From contig NZ_VCJO01000003.1 of the NCBI RefSeq assembly GCF_009712475.1, forward strand, positions 496,916 to 560,915: DNA of 64,000 nucleotides, written 5' to 3'. Positions 55,969 to 64,000 of the stretch are shown piece by piece; positions within the stretch are counted from its first letter, which is position 1; the number at the start of each line of letters is the position of its first letter. This stretch comes from Micromonospora sp. CP22 (lineage in GTDB: Bacteria > Actinomycetota > Actinomycetes > Mycobacteriales > Micromonosporaceae). The position numbers and the translations under genes were made by a program. The notes below the pieces were generated by a model. The model was given only the letters and a program-made list of their open reading frames with translations. It was not told where the DNA came from and made no database searches.

Positions 55969-57828
55969 TCAGGTCAGTTGCAGGCAGTAAGCACGAACGA
56001 GCTCGTTCATGCGGTAGCGGCCCTGACCTATCGCATTGAGCAGGTGGAAATCGACCAGTTCCTCGAGCAGCCGAACGGCCCGGGAGACGGACAGGTTTGC
56101 CATCCTCGCCACCTGGTCCGGCTCGATGTCCTGTACCTCGATGCGCCCGAGCAGCCGGAACAACCGCTGGTGTTCAGGGTCGAGCCAATAGAAGGACATG
56201 TCGAAGGCGGCGGCCACCCCGGTGTTCTCGGTGTTCAACTCGGCCAGCCGGGACTCGTTGTCCGCGAGCCGCGCGGCCAGGTAGGACACGCTCCAACTGG
56301 TCCGGTCGCGTAGCCGAACCGCAGCGCTGCGGATGGCGAGCGGCAGCCGCCCGCAGAGGCGCAGGATCTCGTCCACGGCAGCCGTCTCCGCGAGCGGCCG
56401 GTCGTCACCCACCACGCTGTTGAACAGGTCCCGTCCTGCCGCGATGGAGAACTCGGACAGCGATAGCTGACAGGTCGAGTGCAGGCTGGGCAGCCGCCGC
56501 CGGCTGGTCACGATGGTCAGACATCCGGCCGCGCCGGTCAGCAGCGGCGTGATGTGAGACGTGCTCGCAGCGTCGTCGAGGATGACCAGAACCCGCTTGC
56601 CGCGCAGCCGGTTGTGCCACGCCGCGCGCCGTCCATCCAGATCCGCGGGGATCGACTCGGTGGGTACGCCGGAAACACGCAGCAGCATGGACAGGACCGA
56701 CGACACCTCCGTCCATCGTCCTCCGATGCCGTGCGCGCCGAGATCGACGAAGATCTGACCGTCCGGGTACGTCGCCGCGAGCCGCCGACCCAGGTGCAGG
56801 GCGAAGGCGGTCTTGCCGATACCCGCCATCCCGTCGATCGCGACGACGGCCGCTGGCACCACACCCGCCCCTTCGGTGTGCCGCCGCAGCGCCTGCACCA
56901 CTGTGGCTTCTTCCCGTTTCCGGCCGGTGAGCCGAACCGCCTCGGCCGGCAGGTTGTGCCACGGGTACGCCGGCTCGGACGCGGCGACCGGCGCGACGGC
57001 GACCGGCTCGGCGGCGGTCGGCGCGGCGGTGACCGGGTCGGCGGCGGTCGGCGCGGCGGTGACCGGGTCGGCGGCGGTCGGCTCGGCGTCGGCCGGCACA
57101 CCGTTCGCGAGAATCCGCAGGTGCAGTTCCTGCAACTGCGGCTCCGGGTCCACACCCAGTTCGTCGCGTAGGAGACGGCGGGCGGTGTCGAACACCTTCA
57201 ACGCCTCCGCCCGGGCACCGGAACGGCACAACGCGATCATCAGCTGCGCCACGAAGCGCTCACGGAACGGGTTTTCGGCCACCGCCTTGGTCAGCTCGCC
57301 GATGAGCGACGTATTTTCGCCGCTCTCCAGTTCGAGATTGAAACATTGTTCGAGAACGGTCAGCCGCAGTTCCTCAACGCTGACGACCTGGGACAGCAGT
57401 GGCGCGCTGGTCAGCCCGGCCAGAGCCCGTCCGCGCCAGATCGACAGGGCGGAGCGCAGTGCCTTGATCTTGAGCGCCGGCTCGGTTTCCAGTCCAGCCA
57501 GCTCCACCTGCCGGGTGAACTCCTCGAGGTCGAGCGTCGCGTCCGCGCGGTCGAGCTGATAGCCGTCGCCGACCGCACAAATCGTGACCCCGGTACCCGC
57601 CAGCAGATGGCGCAGATGTGACACCGCGTTGCGGATCTGCTTGGAGGCGGTCGACGGTGCGACGTCGCTCCACACCGCGTCGACGAGTCGGGAGAGCGCG
57701 ACCGGCTTACCGTCGGCAAGAAGGAGCATCCCCAGGACGATCTGTTGCTTCGCGCCGTTGATACGGATCGTCGTATCGTGCGCCTGACAGTCGAGCGGTC
57801 CGAGGATACGAAACACCGTAACCGGCAC
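55969..57828 (-). CDS. SARP regulator with NB-ARC domain
   Basis: 619 residues. OmpR-like DNA-binding domain at 1-90 (FRILGPLDCQAHDTTIRINGAKQQIVLGMLLLADGKPVALSRLVDAVW), BTAD at 95-240, a linker with three 10-residue repeats (TAADPVTAAP) near residue 250, and an NB-ARC domain from about 300 (VAIDGMAGIGKTAFALHLG, VLVILDDAASTSHI, LTIVTSRRRL). It lacks the TPR half seen in AfsR. Directly upstream of the long operon on the same strand, so the likely pathway activator. The GTG start at 57828 sits at the edge of an inverted repeat. Confidence 0.9.
   Translation of the reverse strand: MPVTVFRILGPLDCQAHDTTIRINGAKQQIVLGMLLLADGKPVALSRLVDAVWSDVAPSTASKQIRNAVSHLRHLLAGTGVTICAVGDGYQLDRADATLDLEEFTRQVELAGLETEPALKIKALRSALSIWRGRALAGLTSAPLLSQVVSVEELRLTVLEQCFNLELESGENTSLIGELTKAVAENPFRERFVAQLMIALCRSGARAEALKVFDTARRLLRDELGVDPEPQLQELHLRILANGVPADAEPTAADPVTAAPTAADPVTAAPTAAEPVAVAPVAASEPAYPWHNLPAEAVRLTGRKREEATVVQALRRHTEGAGVVPAAVVAIDGMAGIGKTAFALHLGRRLAATYPDGQIFVDLGAHGIGGRWTEVSSVLSMLLRVSGVPTESIPADLDGRRAAWHNRLRGKRVLVILDDAASTSHITPLLTGAAGCLTIVTSRRRLPSLHSTCQLSLSEFSIAAGRDLFNSVVGDDRPLAETAAVDEILRLCGRLPLAIRSAAVRLRDRTSWSVSYLAARLADNESRLAELNTENTGVAAAFDMSFYWLDPEHQRLFRLLGRIEVQDIEPDQVARMANLSVSRAVRLLEELVDFHLLNAIGQGRYRMNELVRAYCLQLT
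57001..57090. repeat. Three 30-bp tandem repeats inside the SARP linker
   Basis: Units begin at 57001, 57031 and 57061; the first two differ at one base and the third at a few near its end. They encode TAADPVTAAP, TAADPVTAAP and TAAEPVAVAP between BTAD and NB-ARC. Copy number may vary between strains. Confidence 0.85.
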
Positions 57829-57847
57829 TAGTTACCCCCGTAACTAG
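57828..57847 (-). promoter_or_regulatory. Inverted repeat over the SARP ribosome binding site
   Basis: CTAGTTAC (57828-57835), CCCC, GTAACTAG (57840-57847), a perfect 8-bp repeat. In the mRNA the loop is GGGG, the only SD-like sequence, and the stem ends at the GTG start. It could be an operator or an RNA switch. Confidence 0.6.
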
Positions 57848-58357
57848 GTGGCGATCTGTCGGGCGGTGCCGCTACCCGACGACGGTGGTCAAACCGGATC
57901 TCGCCATTGCCGGCAGGCGATGAGCAGGTCTGTCTTCACAGCAGCGTGAAGCGCAATCGGGTCCGGGGCCGTTACGATAACGACGCCTCGAACCCTTCGT
58001 CAATGATGAATATGACACCCAGACAGCATCGCGTGACTGTGGGTAATCACCACAGTGATGACGTCCGAGGTACCGCGCCGTGCCGATGCCCTCCCCGGGG
58101 GATGGAGGGCATCGGCGTAGGCGGACCGCGGAACTCCACGGGTTCACCCAGCACGGTGTCGAGCCGGACATCTCGAAGTCACGGGTTGCCAGCCGATGAT
58201 GCCGGGCGTGCCACCCGGCGGTCTTGTACGAATTTGACGTGACGGCCGGAGTGCGACGCAAGGTCCGGCCGTGCCCGCACAAGACTTCCGCAAGGTCCTC
58301 GCCGACTGACCCGGTTGGCACGGGCCCGGGGCCGTGGAGTCGTCGGACAGGCCCTGG
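57848..58357. other. 510-bp gap between SARP gene and LeuRS-like gene
   Basis: No convincing gene. It holds the SARP promoter (minus strand) and two hairpins: ACTGTGG/CCACAGT at 58036-58056, possibly an operator, and a strong terminator-like stem at 58082-58116. Confidence 0.6.
58082..58116 (-). terminator. Perfect 13-bp hairpin downstream of the LeuRS-like gene
   Basis: GCCGATGCCCTCC (58082-58094) and its exact complement (58104-58116) around a 9-nt loop, about 240 bp after the LeuRS-like stop and before the SARP promoter. Confidence 0.65.
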
Positions 58358-59875
58358 TCACCCCGCGAACGCTGCCTTCAGCGCGTCCGCGGAGACTCCC
58401 TCCGGCAACGGAAGCCCCAGGAGGACGAACAGTGCGGTCAGGAACGCCACGCGCTCGGATTCGCCGATCGTGCCGCCACGGCGGATGGTCTTCGCGGTTG
58501 GTCCGACGGCCTTGAACGCAGCCGCGAAATCGGCGGCGGAGAGCGCCGTGACGATTTGTCCGGCCGCCTGCGAGGGAGCGGTTTCCTGCTCACCGGAGCC
58601 GGCCGCCGCCGTTGCGTGATCCTTCGCGATCCTGCCGATCTGCTCGCCCATCTGGGCCTTCACCGAGACCGTCTCGTCCGGTCGGCCGGCGACGAGCAAC
58701 GCACCGTCCAACCATTGCGGCTCGACGCTCTGCGCGGACCCGACACGGGCCACCGGCACCACCAGGACCGGCGGGTGCTCGACATCGAGGTCGAACATCA
58801 GCAGACGCAGCCACAACAGGTCGGTTGCGACCGCGTCCGTGGAACAGACGATCACCGGGGCCTCCGCAGCGAACTCGGTCGCCGCGTCGAGCAGCGGCGT
58901 TCCCTGCAGCGACGCCGAGGAAGTCGGGCCCGTCCCGGTCGACTCGGTGAAGCTACGCGCCCTCAGCGCGGGCGACCAACGGACGTCTCCGGCGGGGTCC
59001 GCCTTGAGCACGGCGAGCGGTACCCGGCCGAGCGAGAAGGATTCGGCGCGGTCGGCATGCCCGGCCTCCATCAGGTCACTCAGGTAGGCGTCCACTGCCT
59101 GCTCGTGGCTTCGGCCATCGTGCCGGCCCGCCCGTACCACCTTCCCGGTCTTGATGATCGGTGGCGTCAGCCAACTGGCCGGGTCGGCACTGGGCTCGTG
59201 CGGCCCGAGGCCGAACCGGACCGGCAGCCCGGTGGCGAGCGCGAACTCCAAATCGGCAGCCGAGTGCGCCGGGTTGACGATGACCGCACCGGTGCCGAAC
59301 TCGGGCTTGACCCAGTCCGCGACCCACACCGGAAGCAGATCACCGTGCAGTGGATGGCGCACGAAGCGGCCACTGAAGTACGGCCGTCTCTGCACCTCGG
59401 ATCCCGCGAGCGCCTCATGGTCCGGATGAACCGCCACCGCGCAGGCTGCGGTGAACGGCGACCAGTCGGTCGTGAAGGTGCTGAGAGCACCACCGCTCGC
59501 CGCGCCCGTCACCGGGTCGGCGAACGGCAGGTGAAAGACCGCCCCCGGTGCCCGACGCAGCGCCTTCTGCTGCTTGGCGTCCAACCGCGAGCCCCAGGAC
59601 GGCGCCGACCCCTTGGCCACTGCGGCGAGCGCGGCCGGTGAGGGCGTGTAGGTCAGCGTCCAGGGTCCTGCCTCCTCGTCGTCGGCGCTCACTGCGAGCC
59701 TTCCCGCGGACGCCAGGGCCCGCAGCACGGCCACCGTGGACATCGCCGACGCCGACGCCGACGCCGAGGTGCCACGAAGCACATCGAGCCTCTCGCAGGC
59801 GGCGGTCACCGCTTTCAACCGCCGCTCATGCAGGTCATTCGCCGCAGCGCCGATTGTCATGATCTTGCTAGTCAC
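58358..59875 (-). CDS. Degenerate leucyl-tRNA synthetase-like protein keeping an editing-like domain
   Basis: 505 residues, against about 850-950 for LeuRS. Residues 130-225 resemble the CP1 editing domain: LSTFTTDWSPFTAACAVAVHPDH (cf. FTTRPDTLFGAT...HP), then FVRHPLHGDLLPVWVADWVKPEFGTGAVIVNPAH and ADLEFALATGLPV. The aspartate before LEFA is kept, while the TTRPDT motif is altered. No HIGH or KMSKS motif is visible, so tRNA charging is unlikely. N- and C-terminal parts are unfamiliar. GTG 59875 lies 6 nt after GGAGG. Divergent from the NRPS gene, 183 bp away. Confidence 0.75.
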   Translation of the reverse strand: MTSKIMTIGAAANDLHERRLKAVTAACERLDVLRGTSASASASAMSTVAVLRALASAGRLAVSADDEEAGPWTLTYTPSPAALAAVAKGSAPSWGSRLDAKQQKALRRAPGAVFHLPFADPVTGAASGGALSTFTTDWSPFTAACAVAVHPDHEALAGSEVQRRPYFSGRFVRHPLHGDLLPVWVADWVKPEFGTGAVIVNPAHSAADLEFALATGLPVRFGLGPHEPSADPASWLTPPIIKTGKVVRAGRHDGRSHEQAVDAYLSDLMEAGHADRAESFSLGRVPLAVLKADPAGDVRWSPALRARSFTESTGTGPTSSASLQGTPLLDAATEFAAEAPVIVCSTDAVATDLLWLRLLMFDLDVEHPPVLVVPVARVGSAQSVEPQWLDGALLVAGRPDETVSVKAQMGEQIGRIAKDHATAAAGSGEQETAPSQAAGQIVTALSAADFAAAFKAVGPTAKTIRRGGTIGESERVAFLTALFVLLGLPLPEGVSADALKAAFAG

Positions 59876-60058
59876 GTTTCGCCTCCACCATTGGGTCGCC
59901 AGGACCATCGACATAGTAGGGCCCGATATCCCCAGAAAATGCGCACGGGTGTGGCCTTTGGGACAGATCAAGAACGTACAAGACCTGATGGCCGGGAGCC
60001 GACACGATCGAGCCGACAGGACCGTCCGCGGTCTGATTGGTTTGGAGCGGATGCAGCG
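59876..60058. promoter_or_regulatory. Divergent promoter region of LeuRS-like and NRPS genes
   Basis: 183 bp between two divergent start codons, less GC-rich than the genes. It must contain both promoters; no clear -10/-35 pair stands out by eye. Confidence 0.5.
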
Positions 60059-63000
60059 ATGGCGATAGACGATTCCGGTACTCGAGTGGAGCGACTCTCG
60101 GTTGGCCAGGAGCAGTTGTGGTTCCTTGAGCAACTGGCACCCGGACTCGCCACGTACAACGTCGCGGTGGCCCATCGGATTCGCGGACCGCTGGACAGCG
60201 CTGCACTCAGGACCGCCCTCACCGAACTCGTCCGGCGACACGAATTGCTGCGTGGGACAGTGACCACGGTCGACGGTACGCCCGGGATGGTGATCGCTCC
60301 GCCGTCGGATGTCCCACTTCCGGTCAGCGATCTGACCGACGAAGCTCCCGAGTCGCGTGAAGCCACCCTCGCGGAGAGCCTGCGGGAACACGCCACCATG
60401 GCGTTCGACCTCACCGGCGGACCGCTGTACCGGTTCAAACTGTTCCGCCTCGGCCCGGACGAACACGTGTTGTCCCTCGCCTTCCACCACATCGTCACCG
60501 ACGGATGGTCGACCAGCCTGCTGCTGAGGCAGCTTCCGGACGCGTACGCCGCCGCCCGCAGCGGCGACGGGACGACCTCGGCCAAGCACGACTCGGCCGA
60601 TGTCGTCCGCTATGTCGACTTCGCGGCCGCGCAGCGCGCCGCGCTCGACGACGGTGAGCTGGAGGAGCAGCTCCAGTACTGGCAGCAGCAGTTGGACGGC
60701 GCCGTCCCACTGGAGATTCCCACCGACCGGCCGCGCCCGGCCGAGCCGAGCTTCGCCGGTACCTCCGTGGCAGCCGATCTGCCCGTCGGACTCGTCAAGG
60801 CCGTGCGGACGCTGGTCGACCGGGAGGGCGTGTCCCCGTTCACGGTTCTGTCGTCCGCGCTGATCGTGGTCCTCAGCCGATACAGCGGTCACGACGACAT
60901 CTGCCTGGGCACGGCCGCGCTCGGGCGCACCGACCCGGACCTTGAGCAGGTGGTCGGATACTTCACGAACATGGTGGTGCTTCGCACCACGCTGCACGAC
61001 GATCCCAGCTTCACCGAGCTCGTCGGCCGGGTTTCCGACACGATGCTCGACGCATACGACAACCAGGACGTGCCCTTCGAACGTGTCGTCGACCGTCTCA
61101 GCCCGCACCGCGACCCGGGCCGTAATCCACTGTTCGGGGTCTGCGCCCAGTTCCTCACCGACCACACCGCCGGCACCAGTCTGGACCTGCCCGGACTGAC
61201 CGCGGAGGCTGTCGAAGCGCCGTCCCTCGGAGCGCGTTTCGACCTGGCCTTGACGTTCGTCGAGTCGCCGGAGCGGTTGCGGGTGATCGTCGAGTATGCC
61301 CTCGACATCTTCGACGGCTGGCGGATCGACGCCCTGGTCCGTCATCTCACCCAGGTGCTCTCCACGGCGTGCGCACAGCCGGACCGGCCGGTGTCGGAAC
61401 TGCCACTGCTGGACGAGGAGGAGACTGAGGAGCTGCTGGCAGCCGGCACAGGTGAGATGCTCGTCCACGCCGACGAGCCGGTCCACGTCGCGATCGCCCG
61501 TCGGGCGCAGGAACAGCCGAACCATCTCGCCGTAACGTGCGAAGACGACAGTTTGACGTACGGCGAGCTGGATCGCAGGGCGTTCGAGGTCGCCGCCTTC
61601 CTGCGCAGCCGTGGCGTAGGTGAGGGTCAGGTCGTCGCCGTCGCGGTGGAGCGGGACCTGGACGCGCTCGTCACGCTGCTCGGCGTCCTCAAGGCCGGTG
61701 CCGCCTTCGCGGTCGTGGACCCCTCGCACCCGGCCGGTCGGCTGGAGTACATCCTGAAGGACACCGCTGCGCCCGTGGTCATGACGCAGTCCCGCGTCCG
61801 GGACGGGATCCCGGAGACCGGGCCGTGGTCGATCGTGGAGATCGACAAGGAACGGGAGGCGTTCGCCGAGGCGGCAGCCGCGGCCCAGCCCTGGACTGAG
61901 GTGGGCCGGGACTCGCTCGCCTACGTCCTATACACCTCGGGTTCGACCGGGCAACCCAAGGGTGTGCTCATCGAACACCGCGCACTCCAGTCGTTCATCG
62001 CCTCGTACCGTCGGGTCTTTGATCTCCAGCCCGACGACAGGATGCTCCAGCTCGCGGCGCTGACGTTCGACATGTCGCAGGGAGAGATCTTCGCCGGCCT
62101 CACCGCCGGGGCGAGTCTGGTCCTCGTCGACAAGGAGACCGGGACTTCGCCCACCGGGATCGCCACGCTCATGCGCCAGCAGAAGGTCACCTACATCTGC
62201 ATGTCACCGGCGATGCTGGCGCTGGTCGAGTCAGGACCGTATCCGGCGCTGCGGAAGATCATGGCGGGCGGTGAGGCGGTACCGGCCGAAATGGTCGCCA
62301 AGTGGAACCTGCCGGGACGTCGACTGATCAACTGCTACGGCCCTACCGAGGCTGCGGTCGGCTGCACGTCCTACGAGTGCCCGCACGAGCCCGCTCGCAG
62401 CGCGCCACCGATCGGCAGGCCCTTCACCGACCGTCGCATGTACGTGGTCGACAAGGCCGATCGCCTGGTCCCCCGCGGTGTCCCCGGGGAACTGCTGATC
62501 GGCGGTGAGGAGGGCCTGGCCCGCGGCTACCTGAACCAGCCGGAGCTGACCGCAACCGCGTTCGTCGAGGACCCGTTCCGACCCGGTAGCCGGGTCTACC
62601 GCAGCGGCGACATCGTCCGCTGGAACAGCGACTACCAGCTGGAGTTCCTGGGTCGCGCCGACGGGCAGATCAAGTTGCGGGGTCTGCGAATCGAGCTGGA
62701 AGAGATCGAGTCGGCGCTCATGTCGCACCCGGATGTCGGCGTCGCCGCGGTGGCCCTACGACCGGATCGCCGGGGCGAGGGGCGTCTGGTCGGGTACGCC
62801 GCCCCCGCCGCCGACCGGCAGCCGGATGCCACGGAGCTACGCGCCCACCTCGCCGAACGGCTGCCCGACTACATGATTCCGACCGCCTGGGTGTTCCTCG
62901 ACGAGCTGCCGCTGACCACGGCGCGCAAGGTGAACCGCAAGGCGCTTCCGGACCCGGTCGACGTCGATCCCGAAGAGGACTACGTCGCGCCGGAGGGCGA

Positions 63001-63262
63001 CACCGAGACGGCTATCGCCCGGATCTATGCCGAGGTGCTTGAGGTCGACCGGGTGAGCGCGACGGTGGCGTTCTTCGCTGCCGGCGGCAACTCACTACAG
63101 GCGATGCGAGTGGTCAGTCGTCTGGGCAAGGAGTTCGGCGTGAAGCTGCGCATGCGAACGATGTTCGCCGACGCGTCGGTGCGCTCGATCGCAGCCGAGG
63201 TGGACCGGCTGGTCCTGGCGCGGGCGGCGAAGGCCACGGGAGGGTCCGGCAGTGGACGCTGA
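60059..63262 (+). CDS. NRPS module, condensation-adenylation-thiolation
   Basis: 1067 residues. Condensation domain at about 10-430 (LSVGQEQLWFLEQLAPGLATYNV and the catalytic AFHHIVTDGWSTSLL, His 143-144 region); adenylation at about 450-935 (LYTSGSTGQPKGVLIEH, LTFDMSQGEIFAGL, NCYGPTEAAVGC, YRSGDIVRWNSDYQLEFLGRADGQIKLRGLRIELEEIE, LTTARKVNRKAL); carrier at about 985-1050 (FFAAGGNSLQAM). Pocket residues read by eye begin D, M, G; I cannot assign a substrate. The following thioesterase gene overlaps its end by 11 bp. The start at 60059 follows GGAGCGG. Confidence 0.93.
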   Translation: MAIDDSGTRVERLSVGQEQLWFLEQLAPGLATYNVAVAHRIRGPLDSAALRTALTELVRRHELLRGTVTTVDGTPGMVIAPPSDVPLPVSDLTDEAPESREATLAESLREHATMAFDLTGGPLYRFKLFRLGPDEHVLSLAFHHIVTDGWSTSLLLRQLPDAYAAARSGDGTTSAKHDSADVVRYVDFAAAQRAALDDGELEEQLQYWQQQLDGAVPLEIPTDRPRPAEPSFAGTSVAADLPVGLVKAVRTLVDREGVSPFTVLSSALIVVLSRYSGHDDICLGTAALGRTDPDLEQVVGYFTNMVVLRTTLHDDPSFTELVGRVSDTMLDAYDNQDVPFERVVDRLSPHRDPGRNPLFGVCAQFLTDHTAGTSLDLPGLTAEAVEAPSLGARFDLALTFVESPERLRVIVEYALDIFDGWRIDALVRHLTQVLSTACAQPDRPVSELPLLDEEETEELLAAGTGEMLVHADEPVHVAIARRAQEQPNHLAVTCEDDSLTYGELDRRAFEVAAFLRSRGVGEGQVVAVAVERDLDALVTLLGVLKAGAAFAVVDPSHPAGRLEYILKDTAAPVVMTQSRVRDGIPETGPWSIVEIDKEREAFAEAAAAAQPWTEVGRDSLAYVLYTSGSTGQPKGVLIEHRALQSFIASYRRVFDLQPDDRMLQLAALTFDMSQGEIFAGLTAGASLVLVDKETGTSPTGIATLMRQQKVTYICMSPAMLALVESGPYPALRKIMAGGEAVPAEMVAKWNLPGRRLINCYGPTEAAVGCTSYECPHEPARSAPPIGRPFTDRRMYVVDKADRLVPRGVPGELLIGGEEGLARGYLNQPELTATAFVEDPFRPGSRVYRSGDIVRWNSDYQLEFLGRADGQIKLRGLRIELEEIESALMSHPDVGVAAVALRPDRRGEGRLVGYAAPAADRQPDATELRAHLAERLPDYMIPTAWVFLDELPLTTARKVNRKALPDPVDVDPEEDYVAPEGDTETAIARIYAEVLEVDRVSATVAFFAAGGNSLQAMRVVSRLGKEFGVKLRMRTMFADASVRSIAAEVDRLVLARAAKATGGSGSGR

Positions 63263-64000
63263 CCTGCTGGTGCCGTTCGGCGACGGCGACGGAGCACCCC
63301 TGTACTGCGTACACTCAGCCTCCGGCTCCGCCTACACCTACCTACCTATGTCCGGGATGCTCGACGGTCGGCGCGTGGTGGGCATCGAGGCGCCGGGGTA
63401 CGACAGCGACGGCCTGCCCCCCACCGATCTGCGCACCCTCGCGGACCGCTACGCCCGCGTGGTGGCGGACGACTGTGGGACGTCCGAGGCGTGTCTGCTC
63501 GGCTGGTCCATGGGCGGATCGGTCGCGTACGCCATGGCTTGGCGGCTGCGGGCGATGGGGATCGCCGTGCCGCTCGTCGTGCTCGTCGACGCGCTCATGC
63601 ACCACACCGAGGCGGTACCCGCGACGCGCGAGATCCTCACCAGGTTCGCCATCAATCTGGCCAGGGAGGGCGGTGGCGGCCAGGTCGAGGACCGCGTGGT
63701 CGCCGAACTGCGCGCCTGGCCGGCCGACGCGCCGGTCACGCAGGCGTGGCCGCTACTGCGCCGCGGCGGCCTGATCCCCGAGGAGTTCGACGCGGACACG
63801 CTCAATCGCCGATTCGAGGTGTTCCGGCGTAACGTCCACGCTCTGCACCGGTACGCGCCCGAGCCCGGATACCCCGGCCGGTTGCTTGTCATCGACGGCG
63901 AGGATTCGGTGCACGGCCACCAGCGGTGGACGGATGTGGCGCAGAACGTACGTGCCGTGACGGTGCCGGGTGACCATTTCTCGCTCTGGCGCGGCGCAGG
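63252..64000 (+). CDS. NRPS-associated thioesterase (cut by window edge)
   Basis: 249 codons are present; the stop lies beyond the right edge. LYCVHSASGSAYTYLPMSGMLDGRRVVGIEAPGYD is the N-terminal oxyanion region, ACLLGWSMGGSVAYAMAWRL holds the nucleophile serine, and VTVPGDHFSLWRGA the histidine. A stand-alone product-releasing or editing thioesterase. GTG 63252 overlaps the NRPS gene by 11 bp and is 9 nt after GGAGG, so translation is coupled. It differs from the type II thioesterase at 49622 and may be the releasing enzyme. Confidence 0.88.
   Translation, partial: MDADLLVPFGDGDGAPLYCVHSASGSAYTYLPMSGMLDGRRVVGIEAPGYDSDGLPPTDLRTLADRYARVVADDCGTSEACLLGWSMGGSVAYAMAWRLRAMGIAVPLVVLVDALMHHTEAVPATREILTRFAINLAREGGGGQVEDRVVAELRAWPADAPVTQAWPLLRRGGLIPEEFDADTLNRRFEVFRRNVHALHRYAPEPGYPGRLLVIDGEDSVHGHQRWTDVAQNVRAVTVPGDHFSLWRGA

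Noticed and set aside
59876..61729. Extension of the LeuRS-like frame antisense into the NRPS gene.
   Set aside because: The NRPS strand carries complete C and A domain motifs; GGAGG upstream of GTG 59875 sets the real start.

Overview
The window comes from a very GC-rich actinomycete, most likely Micromonosporaceae (a Micromonospora-like genome). The evidence is third-position GC bias in every gene, frequent GTG starts with GGAGG-type ribosome binding sites, ATGA-coupled operons, SARP/AfsR regulators, and an intergenic GGAAGGGGCCCTTCC-type palindrome I associate with this family from memory. I saw no rRNA, tRNA, CRISPR array, transposase or phage gene.

Layout. 1-9 kb: minus-strand housekeeping block with the 5' part of ligA (cut by the left edge), an ADP-ribosylglycohydrolase, a sulfur/tRNA-thiolation operon (cysteine desulfurase, mnmA, MetE-like protein, VOC protein), etfBA, a hypothetical gene and a GNAT gene. 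9-20 kb: DUF202 pair, PLDc_N membrane protein, acetolactate-synthase-like enzyme, enoyl-CoA hydratase, tandem DUF6232 genes, a coiled-coil protein, ribokinase, two ABC systems and a ROK regulator. 20-33 kb: GH3 hexosaminidase; a membrane protein-DCC-TetR operon with twin operators; a ClpC-N/HTH regulator with a promoter that looks leaderless and carries twin operators; a TetR and alpha/beta hydrolase divergent pair; DUF72; an M48 peptidase paired with an EACC1-like small protein; a metallophosphoesterase. 33-41 kb: a secreted polysaccharide-degradation block (beta-helix/GH141-like, GH5 and GH10 enzymes, all with C-terminal ricin-B/CBM13 modules) with a LacI-type palindrome upstream of the xylanase, then a secreted PQQ-type sugar dehydrogenase.

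41-64 kb is an unusual biosynthetic gene cluster that runs off the right edge. An AfsR-like regulator and a second SARP flank a ten-gene minus-strand run, in transcription order: DRE-TIM aldolase, FAH-fold enzyme, stand-alone NRPS A-T didomain, asparagine-synthetase-like amidotransferase, type II thioesterase, PP-loop ATPase, atypical SDR, a 20-residue peptide gene, an MccB/PaaA-like E1 enzyme and a MOP-type exporter. Upstream lie a leucyl-tRNA-synthetase-like protein that keeps only an editing-like domain and, divergently, a C-A-T NRPS with a thioesterase. The peptide, E1 enzyme and exporter look like a compact RiPP module of the microcin C/pantocin kind embedded in an NRPS cluster. This is the most interesting system in the window.
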